DNA from: Hydractinia symbiolongicarpus
Lineage: Eukaryota; Cnidaria; Hydrozoa; Anthoathecata; Hydractiniidae
Assembly (NCBI RefSeq): GCF_029227915.1
Contig: NC_079881.1
Coordinates: 930,001-994,000, forward strand
Direction of reading: 5' to 3'
DNA: 64,000 nucleotides
Positions 1 to 6,670 of this stretch are shown in pieces. The first letter of the stretch is position 1. Each line of letters begins with the position of its first letter. The notes beneath the pieces were generated by a model. That model worked only from the letters and a program-made list of their open reading frames with translations. It had not been told where the DNA came from and made no database searches. Position numbers and translations under genes: made by a program.

Positions 1-764
1 GTATACAAAGAAGGTACCCTGTGAGTAAACTCATTTCCAAAACGATTTTTTAAATTATTTTTTGACCACTAAAACGCATGAGACTTGTAAATTTCAGAAA
101 TGTTTTCATTTTTGATGAGACGCTTAATGAAAGTTGTTTAATCGCCGGGAAACGAAAACTCGCGCTTTCCCGTACATCCCGGGCTTGGCCCGTATAGTCG
201 AATGTATACAAAGAAGGTACCCTGTGAGTAAACTCATTTCCAAAACGATTTTTTAAATTATCTTTTCACCACTAAAACGCATGAGACTTGCAGTTTTCAA
301 AAATGTTTTCATTTTTGATGAGACGCAGAATAAAAGAAGTTTAATCGCCGGCAAACGAAAACCCGCCATTTCCCGTAAACCCCGGACTCGGCCCGTATAG
401 TCAAAAGTATACAAAGAAAGTACCCAGGGAGTAAGCTGATTTCCCGAACGATTTTTTAAATTATTTTTTGACCACTAAAACGCATGAGACTTGTAGTTTA
501 CAAAAATGTTTTCATTTTTGATGAGACGCTGAATAAAAGAAGTTTAATCGCCGGCAAACGAAAACCCGCGACTTCCCGTAAATCCCCGACTCGGCCCGTA
601 TAGTCAAAAGTATACAAAGAAAGTACCCAGGGAGTAAACTCATTTCCCGAATGATTTTTTAAATTATTTTTTCACCACTAAAACGCATGAGACTTGTAGT
701 TTTCAGAAATGTTTTCATTTTTGATGAGACGCTTAGTGAAAGTGGTTTAATCGCCGGCAAACGA
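1..764 (+). repeat. 203-bp satellite array, left part (~3.8 monomers)
   Basis: Monomers start at 1, 204, 407 and 610, taking the GTATACAAAG motif as the start, which gives an exact 203-bp period. The fourth monomer is cut at its position 155 by the transposon at 765. Each monomer has the same landmarks in the same order: GTATACAAAG, an A/T-rich core (ATTTTTTAAATTATTTTTTC), AAAACGCATGAGACTTG, TTTTCATTTTTGATGAGACG, TTTAATCGCCGGCAAACGA, then a CG-rich stretch ending GGCCCGTATAGTC. All copies are head to tail. No gene is seen here. Confidence 0.98.
761..764. other. target-site duplication, left copy (ACGA)
   Basis: ACGA lies directly before the left inverted repeat and is repeated directly after the right one at 4591-4594. 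Both occupy monomer positions 152-155 (within GGCAAACGAAAACCC), so the uninterrupted monomer has one copy. Confidence 0.9.
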
Positions 765-809
765 CACGGGTGGTTCGAAGCGGAATCTAAGAGTTAGCGC
801 ATGCGCGGG
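765..809 (+). repeat. left terminal inverted repeat of the transposon
   Basis: It begins CACGGGTGGTTCGAAG, followed by GGAATCTAAG and GCGCATGCGCGGG. Read on the opposite strand, the right end carries the same blocks in the same order with small changes and gaps, so the inverted repeat is imperfect and about 45-50 bp, with a strong outer 15 bp. The 10-bp palindrome GCGCATGCGC lies at 797-806. Confidence 0.9.
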
Positions 810-1427
810 TTTTTAACGACATCCGTGGAGGAATAATGGCGGCCGGCATCAAACTACGTAGTCAAAACAAACCAAGAGCAAGTTTAAATCTATTGTTATC
901 CTCCCATCTAATATTCCAATAGATCTAATTTAGCCGTAAACGAACATGTGATAAGTCAACGAAGAGGCTCAGCGAAACATTTTTGTTGTAGTGGAGCTAG
1001 GTACGAGGAACAAGACTACTCAAGTAGATGAAAGAAAAAATCAAGATTTTTGCTTATTTGCGTTACGTTGCTAACGTCAAGGTAATTAACTTGTTATTCA
1101 GAGTTTTCTAGGGCTGTAGAAAAGTTATTTTACATCAAGGACACATGGCCCTAAGAGAAAAATACAACTTTGAAGTGCTTTCAGTTTTTTTTAATCAGAA
1201 AATGACTTTTGAAGTAGGCATATTTTTTACAGTTTCACGATAACTATCAAATACGTATGAAAGCTTCAATATCGTTTAACTAAGCCAATGTGGCATTACT
1301 GTGTTATAAATTTGCTAGAAACTGGTTAACACAAGGTTGGTTAACATAAAATATTTATATATATACATGCTAGGTAGGCGACAAAATACAGTCACATCCA
1401 CTTAACAGCTAGTAGAAAATTCTGTCA
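810..1427. other. transposon 3' flank of the gene, non-coding
   Basis: This sequence between the left inverted repeat and the stop codon has no open frame that makes sense. On the minus strand an ATTAAA (1195-1190) could serve as a variant poly(A) signal about 235 bp after the stop; this is weak. The rest is presumably subterminal transposon sequence and 3' untranslated region. Confidence 0.5.
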
Positions 1428-1750
1428 CTACTCTTCCTCGCCTTTTGTAAATTTACGCTTTTTAGCTGCTGGCTTCAAGTCTTGAGCTTCTGGATTTGTT
1501 GTCAAAAGGTGCTGTTTCATAATGTATTTGAGCCTGTCAACTGGGTTTTTGATGTTTGAATAATTTATTCTCATACGATGCAAATCGTGGTGAATAGATT
1601 CTCCACCTTGTTCACCATAAAAACCTAAGCCCGTTCTCCACTTGTTTACAAAATCCAATACATGGTCTTCTAGTATGTGCAGCTTTGGACTGATGTATAT
1701 TGAAGGCCAATTAACTCTTAAATAACACATGAACTGATTGATAGATGTCT
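1428..1750 (-). CDS. exon 6: C-terminal PKLHILEDHV / YGEQGGESIHH region
   Basis: This 323-bp exon follows the acceptor CCAACTTTTAG. The split codon G+AG restores Glu, giving SNLETSINQFMCYLRVNWP, then ISPKLHILEDHV, WRTGLGFYGEQGGESIHH, NYSNIKNPVDRLKYIMKQH and a lysine-rich tail ending at TAG (1430-1428). The GEQGGES motif is the best candidate for the last acidic residue of the catalytic triad; this is inference from its position and acidity. Confidence 0.82.
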
Positions 1751-1831
1751 CTAAAAGTTGGTTAAACAAATTTTATAAATTGACTTTTCTACTTTTAAGC
1801 ATTTCATAAAAATCAAACTTGCATATTTTAC
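1751..1831 (-). other. intron 5 of transposase gene
   Basis: This 81-bp intron runs from GTAAAATATG to CCAACTTTTAG. It has an in-frame stop, and its removal joins phase-1 ends cleanly. Confidence 0.75.
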
Positions 1832-2021
1832 CTAAATTTGATAACATTTCTTGGGTCATAATACATGAAGAATTGAATATTGAGTGACACGAACCATACA
1901 GCTTGAACAGTTGTTCAAACTTCTTGCATGTTTCTTGACACTCCAGATATAAAACTTGATCATCACATTGATTCTGTACAATTTCAGGAATACGATCACA
2001 TAAATACTTTATGTTGCCATC
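1832..2021 (-). CDS. exon 5: middle of transposase C-terminal region
   Basis: This 190-bp exon starts after the acceptor ATATTATAG with DGNIKYLCDRIPEIV and runs through KKFEQLFKLYGSCHSIFN to QEMLSNL. It is open throughout and leaves in phase 1 (TTA G, then GTAAAATATG). Reading through the donor instead leads to a TAA after about 18 codons, so splicing to the last exon is favoured. It is too short for the usual open-frame lists. Confidence 0.75.
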
Positions 2022-2194
2022 CTATAATATTGTCTACTGTTTGTTGTAAACCAATTTGTGAAATTATACTTATGCATAATACAATTTCATATTTTTCGTT
2101 TACTTTATCTTGTTTCAATACAAATTGTATAGCATTGTATTGAAACAAGATAAAGTAAACGAAAATTTTTATAAATTGCAAAAATAAATCTAAC
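2022..2194 (-). other. intron 4 of transposase gene, contains a hairpin
   Basis: This 173-bp intron (GTTAGATT ... ATTATAG) has both flanking exons in phase 0. Much of it is taken up by the 73-bp inverted repeat at 2093-2165. The remainder is A/T-rich with no coding sense. Confidence 0.7.
2093..2165. repeat. near-perfect 31-bp inverted repeat (hairpin) inside intron 4
   Basis: The arms at 2093-2123 and 2135-2165 are perfect reverse complements over 31 bases, separated by an 11-base loop (ATTGTATAGCA). The sequence is A/T-rich. It could be a tiny MITE-like insertion, a fold-back copy made during repair, or an RNA hairpin of the intron. I do not see a clear flanking target duplication. Confidence 0.92.
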
Positions 2195-2510
2195 CTTGAG
2201 CATTTTATGACAATGGTTGCCAATAAAGCTTTTTCCGTGGTACGCCTGCCTCTCAACACCAAGCTCCTGCAGTGTATCGTCTAGGGATGATACGCAAGGA
2301 CCAGATCCAATTTCCAATTGGTACTTTTCTTTGAATGCTTTTATGCTTCTATGTTTCTCCTTCAGTTCAAATTCTAAGTTATCCAACTCTGGTTTGTAGT
2401 TTTTTTCAAACTCATCCTTGGTAATTTGTTTAGATATAACCATCCAGTTCATATGTTCCTGCTGGTTATCATACTCGTCCTCCAATTCTTTTGACTCATT
2501 TTGTAAATTG
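2195..2510 (-). CDS. exon 4: charged helix and GNHCHK motif of transposase
   Basis: This 316-bp exon follows the acceptor ATATATTTAG after an AT-repeat intron. The first 60 or so residues are rich in Glu, Lys, Asp, Asn and Gln (for example KELEDEYDNQQEH) and look like a coiled coil. The end, RQAYHGKSFIGNHCHKML, is a compact conserved-looking motif with His and Cys residues that could bind metal. It leaves in phase 0 at AAG followed by GTTAGATT. That donor is weaker than the others, but the next exon enters in phase 0 and makes good sense. Confidence 0.78.
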
Positions 2511-2626
2511 CTAAATATATACATATATATATACATATATATATAGATATGTTATAAAGAAATGCAGCCCAAGATATGATTGGAAGTAGTATTAATAATA
2601 ATAAAAATCTAGTAAGGTGTACATAC
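2511..2626 (-). other. intron 3 of transposase gene, with TA-rich microsatellite
   Basis: This 116-bp intron runs from GTATGTAC to ATATATTTAG. The stretch at about 2513-2550 is an imperfect TATA/CATATA repeat next to the acceptor. Confidence 0.75.
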
Positions 2627-2799
2627 ATTAAAATTCTCATATTTGCCATAAACTCTGCAAATTTAATATTAATTTCACCATCAGTAGTTTGAGCATGAAT
2701 TGTGGCAATTCTTAAATCAACTTCTTGACAGTAGCTTTCCAAGTTGTTGAACATTTTTAAATATATCCCAAGTGTTAGGTGGAGCCCTGGTATAGCCAC
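2627..2799 (-). CDS. exon 3: AIPGLHLTLGI block of transposase
   Basis: This 173-bp exon lies between the acceptor TTTTTATATAG and the donor GTATGTAC. It joins NIPLEQ directly to VAIPGLHLTLGIYLKMFNN, a block typical of this group of invertebrate transposon proteins, and runs on as a Leu/Glu-rich helix to FMANMRIL. It enters in phase 0 and leaves with two bases (AT) that pair with C at the start of the next exon to make Ile. Confidence 0.8.
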
Positions 2800-2869
2800 C
2801 TATATAAAAAGTAATAAAAAATAGGTTTGCTGAATTTTCATAACATTGCACGAAGTACATTATACTTAC
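2800..2869 (-). other. intron 2 of transposase gene
   Basis: This 70-bp intron has a textbook donor, CAA followed by GTAAGTATA, and the acceptor TTTTTATATAG. It is phase 0 on both sides. Confidence 0.85.
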
Positions 2870-3375
2870 TTGTTCTAGGGGGATGTTAAAGAAGCAATCA
2901 TGTATCACATTTTGATAGTGTTTGGCGTTTTTCACTAACGATCCATTGTCACGAAATCGCTGCAGGTTTGTGTTCAAACTGTCCAAGCTACGTTTTGGAA
3001 AAGATCCACGAATAAATTTTGGGATGCAAAGTTGGTCAGTCTTGTTGTTTTTTCAGATGCAAGTTTGATGTCAAAAGTGGCAAGCCATCGGGAAATATTT
3101 CGCATAAGGTTCCATGGCAAATTCAAGGTGGCTTTCATGGCGGCAGCAGTCTCAGCTGGAATGGAGACATGATGGATTTCTGCGATTATTTGTTTTCGCT
3201 GCTCCTTGTCACATTTTTTCATGATCGCAGCTGTTTGTTTCACAAATGCATCATTTGAATTTCCTGAAATCATGTTGATTATATTTTTAGCTGTTTTGCT
3301 CCGATCAGATAAGCTTCTTTTACTACTTTCATTTGATAACTTTCTTGGCATGCTGATCGGTGTAACCGTTATTGG
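2870..3375 (-). pseudogene. exon 2: basic linker and LNLPWN helix region, frame shift near 3040
   Basis: It follows the acceptor CTTTATTTTAG and enters in phase 0 as PITVTPISMPRKLSNESS. It continues through AAAMKATLNLPWNLMRNISR and IKLASEKTTR. After that the reading frame shows no family-like sequence and stops at 2974. A second frame, open from about 3052, carries on as KRSLDSLNTNLQRFRDNG and NVIHDCFFNIPLEQ up to a canonical GTAAGTA donor at 2869. The exon length is not a multiple of 3, as the phases of the flanking introns would require. From memory of related proteins, a long central part belongs between the two halves, so I read this as an internal deletion with a frame change. Confidence 0.75.
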
Positions 3376-3505
3376 CTAAAATAAAGAAATGTTTTTTATT
3401 TTTAGTCTTTGTTAGATATATAATATATATATATATAGTAGAAATATGAATAATTTTCAGGTAAATGCAGAAAAATATGTATATTCTAAATGTTTATTTA
3501 TATAC
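3376..3505 (-). other. intron 1 of transposase gene, with TA microsatellite
   Basis: This 130-bp intron runs from GTATATAAA to CTTTATTTTAG and is phase 0. It contains a TA repeat at about 3415-3437. Confidence 0.82.
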
Positions 3506-3991
3506 CTGTGGTCCTTTTGTAGCAAATTGAATTGTTTGATTCGGTAGTTTTGACTGTTTAATTTTGATACCAACCAAATGTGTCATGCATTTTTCAATAA
3601 TTGTCGGTACAGGCTTAGACGGACTTAGCTTTAAAATGTCGTTGGGTGTCATCAATTCTGGCTCAATGGTTTTTTTCGGCCTTCCACCTTTTTTAGATTT
3701 TATAGGCCGTCCCCCTTTAGATTTAATTTTCGAGAAATTTGATGCACTGCCTTCTTTCCATCTTACTGGGCATTTTGATGTTTTTGTGCCCCGCAAATTA
3801 CAATTTTGCATTGTGCAGTAACATTTATTACAAAATTTTGGTGGATGTATTTTGTTTACATCTTGCTCAAAGTCCTCCTGAAATGCTGACTGAAGGCCAG
3901 AAAGGTTTTCCTTTACAAGATAGGAAACTCTTCCATTCAAAATATTTCCACATATGCGACAAAGTTTGGTTAGATCTGTATGTTCTGCCAT
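3506..3991 (-). CDS. exon 1: RAG1-N-like zinc region and GRP motifs
   Basis: This encodes 162 residues from ATG at 3991-3989; an in-frame TAG lies seven codons upstream, which supports this start. Cys11 and Cys14 (CRICG) and Cys54 and Cys57 (IHPPKFCNKC) form two CxxC pairs with the spacing and flanking words of the N-terminal zinc-binding part of RAG1. Further Cys residues follow at 59, 64 and 74. GRP motifs at about 94-96 and 103-105 sit in a lysine-rich stretch and look like AT hooks. The exon ends ...TKGPQ at a GTATATA donor (3505), phase 0. Reading past the donor adds only three residues before a stop, which supports splicing there. Confidence 0.85.
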
Positions 3992-4540
3992 TCTATAGCT
4001 ATAATTATTCTAAAAAATAATATTATGTAACCAGTTTAATCGTTGCCTTTCCAATTATATTTTTTAACTTAGTCAAAAGCTTTTTGCAAACATAAAGTTT
4101 CACATTTCATGACCATAAGCTTTTTTTCCTGTCTGTGCCACCATTTTAAAAATTTGAATTTTGTTCAACTTTGATGACAAATATTTTTCAGAAAAAAACT
4201 GAAAGCAGTATGGAACTTTAAAAAATAGAAAGTATAATCCTTGGGCTTTCGTAACATATAAGTTTGATTAGGTGAAAAACTCTATATAACGTTATAGCCG
4301 ACCTGTTAGCTAGGTCACTTTTTGACTCGACATTTACCGTCTCGTCTTATTTACGTTTGTTGCGCTTGGAAACGACAACAAAATTGTTTTTTGATTTTTT
4401 CCACAGCATCTGAAGACCTTAGATGCTAGTTAAATAGATTTACATAAGGCCACGCGAGAGTAAAATTTCTGTTATCGACATTAGAAGTTGTGCCTTTATC
4501 AGCAACTTTGTTACAAAATTTTGGAAGCTCGCCCCAGACT
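3992..4540. other. transposon 5' flank of the gene, promoter and leader region expected
   Basis: No coding sense was found upstream of the ATG at 3991. On the minus strand a TATATAG-type motif near 4289-4283 might be a TATA element, but A/T content is high so this is weak. A possible splice acceptor (TTTTTTAG) lies just upstream of the ATG, so a 5' untranslated exon cannot be excluded. Confidence 0.4.
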
Positions 4541-4590
4541 CCCGGCAAATGCGCTTAAATTCCATTGTACGGCCGTTTGAATCACCCGTG
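4541..4590 (-). repeat. right terminal inverted repeat of the transposon
   Basis: Read on the minus strand from 4590 it starts CACGGGTGATTCAAACGG, then has GGAATTTAAG and GCGCATTTGCCGGG. These match the three blocks of the left end. Relative to the left end there is about 10 extra bases after the outer block and a gap of about 6 bases before GCGCAT. The outermost 8 bases are identical at the two ends. Confidence 0.9.
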
Positions 4591-4594
4591 ACGA
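4591..4594. other. target-site duplication, right copy (ACGA)
   Basis: This is the second copy of the 4-bp duplication, immediately outside the right inverted repeat. The satellite continues from here in perfect register, with the next monomer start at 4643. Confidence 0.9.
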
Positions 4595-4642
4595 AAACCC
4601 GCGATTTCCCGTAAATCCCGGACTTGGCCCGTATAGTCAAAA

Positions 4643-6670
4643 GTACACAAAGAAAGTACCCAGGGAGTAAACTCATTTCCCGAACGATTTTTTAAAATAT
4701 TTTTTCACCACTAAAACGCATGAGACTTGTAGTTTTCAGAAATGTTTTCATTTTTGATGAGACGCTTAATGAAAGTGGTTTAATCGCCGGCAAACGAAAA
4801 CCCGCGACTTCCCGTAAATCCCCGACTGGGCCCGTATAGTCAAAAGTATTCAAAGAAAGTACCCAGGGTGTAAACTCATTTCCCGAATGATTTTTTAAAT
4901 TATTTTTTCACCACTAAAACGCATGAGACTTGTAGTTTTCAGAAATGTTTTCATTTTTGATGAGACGCTTAATGAAAGTGGCTTAATCGCCGGCATACGA
5001 AAACTCGCGTTTTCCCGTACATCCCGGGCTTGGTCCGTATAGTCGAATGTATACAAAGAAGGTACCCTGTGAGTAAACTCATTTCCAAAACGATTTTTTA
5101 AATTATCTTTTCACCACTAAAACGCATGAGACTTGCAGTTTTCAAAAATATTTTCATTTTTGATGAGACGCTGAATAAAAGAAGTTTAATCGCCGGCAAA
5201 CGAAAACCCGCCATCTCCCGTAAACCCCGGACTCGGCCCGCATAGTCAAAAGTATACAAAGAAAGTAGCCAGGGAGTAAACTCATTTCCCGAACGATTTT
5301 TTAAAATATTTTTTCACCACTAAAACGCATGAGACTTGTAGTTTTCAGAAATGTTTTCATTTTTGATGAGACGCTTAATGAAAGTGGTTTAATCGCCGGC
5401 AAACGAAAACCCGCGACTTCCCGTAAATCCCCGACTCGGCCCGTATAGTCAAAAGTATACAAAGAAAGTACCCAGGGAGTAAACTCATTTCCCGAATGAT
5501 TTTTTAAATTATTTTTTCACCACTAAAACGCATGAGACTTGTAGTTTTCAGAAATGTTTTCATTTTTGATGAGACGCTTAGTGAAAGTGGTTTAATCGCC
5601 GGCAAACGAAAACCCGCGATTTCCCGTAAATCCCGGACTTGGCCCGTATAGTCAAAAGTACACAAAGAAAGTACCCAGGGAGTAAACTCATTTCCCGAAC
5701 GATTTTTTAAAATATTTTTTCACCACTAAAACGCATGAGACTTGTAGTTTTCAGAAATGTTTTCATTTTTGATGAGACGCTTAATGAAAGTGGTTTAATC
5801 GCCGGCAAACGAAAACCCGCGACTTCCCGTAAATCCCCGACTGGGCCCGTATAGTCAAAAGTATACAAAGAAAGTACCCAGGGTGTAAACTCATTTCCCG
5901 AATGATTTTTTAAATTATTTTTTCACCACTAAAACGCTTGAGACTTGTAGTTTTCAGAAATGTTTTCATTTTTGATGAGACGCTTAATGAAAGTGGCTTA
6001 ATCGCCGGCAAACGAAAACTCGCGTTTTCCCGTACATCCCGGGCTTGGTCCGTATAGTCGAATGTATACAAAGAAGGTACCCTGTGAGTAAACTCATTTC
6101 CAAAACGATTTTTTAAATTATCTTTTCACCACTAAAACGCATGAGACTTGCAGTTTTCAAAAATGTTTTCATTTTTGATGAGACGCTGAATAAAAGAAGT
6201 TTAATCGCCGGCAAACGAAAACCCGCCATTTCCCGTAAACCCCGGACTCGGCCCGTATAGTCAAAAGTATACAAAGAAAGTAGCCAGGGAGTAAGCTCAT
6301 TTCCCGAACGATTTTTTAAATTATTTTTTGACCACTAAAACGCATGAGACTTGTAAATTTCAGAAATGTTTTCATTTTTGATGAGACGCTTAATGAAAGT
6401 GGTTTAATTGCCGGCAAACGAAAACTCGCGCTTTCCCGTACATCCCGGGCTTGGCCCGTATAGTCGAATGTATACAAAGAAGGTACCCTGTGAGTAAACT
6501 CATTTCCAAAACGATTTTTTAAATTATCTTTTCACCACTAAAACGCATGAGACTTGCAGTTTTCAAAAATGTTTTCATTTTTGATGAGACGCAGAATAAA
6601 AGAAGTTTAATCGCCGGCAAACGAAAACCCGCCATTTCCCGTAAACTCCGGACTCGGCCCGTATAGTCAA
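4643..6670 (+). repeat. higher-order repeat of 5 monomers (~1015 bp), about two copies
   Basis: The GTACACAAAG junction and the TTTTTTAAAATATTTTTT core at 4643-4710 recur at 5658-5725. The following monomers (GGGCCCGTATAG, CAGGGTGTAAACTC, and a B-type junction) recur at the same 1015-bp offset. Confidence 0.8.
5606..5609. other. empty sister site matching the transposon target
   Basis: The monomer starting at 5455 shares the variants on both sides of the insertion: GCTTAGTGAAAGTGG to the left, and CCCGGACTTGGCCCG then GTACACAAAG at 5658 to the right. It has an unbroken GGCAAACGAAAACCC with one ACGA. It lies exactly 1015 bp (5 monomers) after the equivalent right flank at 4643, so it represents the pre-insertion state. 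Confidence 0.85.

Larger units (their letters stand above)
1428..3991 (-). pseudogene. transposase-like gene with RAG1-N-like zinc region, six exons, frame broken in exon 2
   Basis: This would be the DNA-cutting and rejoining enzyme of the surrounding element, acting in the nucleus on its inverted ends. Proposed join, minus strand: 3991-3506, 3375-2870, 2799-2627, 2510-2195, 2021-1832, 1750-1428, giving about 660 codons. All five introns start GT and end AG, and their phases (0, 0, 2, 0, 1) fit on both sides. The exception is exon 2, which is 506 bp and changes frame near 3040. Order of parts: CRICG and IHPPKFCNKC zinc motifs; two GRP basic motifs resembling AT hooks; a basic linker; a helical LNLPWN..RW segment; the NVIHDCFFNIPLEQ and AIPGLHLTLGI block; a charged coiled-coil-like stretch; RQAYHGKSFIGNHCHKML; then PKLHILEDHV and YGEQGGESIHH near the end. 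The final E-rich motif could hold the last catalytic acid. The segment where I would expect an earlier catalytic Asp seems to be missing, so activity is unlikely. The splice model is inferred from sequence only. Confidence 0.82.
765..4590 (-). mobile_element. DNA transposon with RAG1-N-like transposase gene, inserted in satellite
   Basis: This 3826-bp cut-and-paste type element is bounded by inverted ends (CACGGGTGGTTCGAA at left, the complement of CACGGGTGATTCAAA at right) and by a 4-bp direct duplication, ACGA, at 761-764 and 4591-4594. Removing the element and one ACGA restores the satellite exactly. It encodes one broken six-exon gene on the minus strand. A 4-bp duplication and an N-terminal zinc region resembling RAG1 match what I know of N-RAG-TP and Chapaev-like elements of molluscs and cnidarians. 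That family name is an inference; Transib and ProtoRAG elements make 5-bp duplications and fit less well. The copy appears internally deleted. I see no second copy in the window. Confidence 0.93.

Noticed and set aside
1-764. Inverted or head-to-head satellite monomers around the insertion
   Set aside because: Both sides have the same orientation and phase, so the insertion caused no inversion.
1928-2399. Plus-strand open frames within the transposon (also 3019-3258, 3564-3821, 3739-4020)
   Set aside because: They lie antisense to the proposed exons and introns and show no recognisable protein features.
4440-4676. Minus-strand open frame spanning the right end of the transposon and the satellite
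   Set aside because: It crosses the inverted repeat and target duplication, so it is a chance fusion created by the insertion.
4591-4800. CENP-B box in the monomer
   Set aside because: No match to the TTCGnnnnAnnCGGG core was found on either strand of the consensus. The nearest, TTCGTTTGCCGGCGA on the minus strand, fails at key positions.
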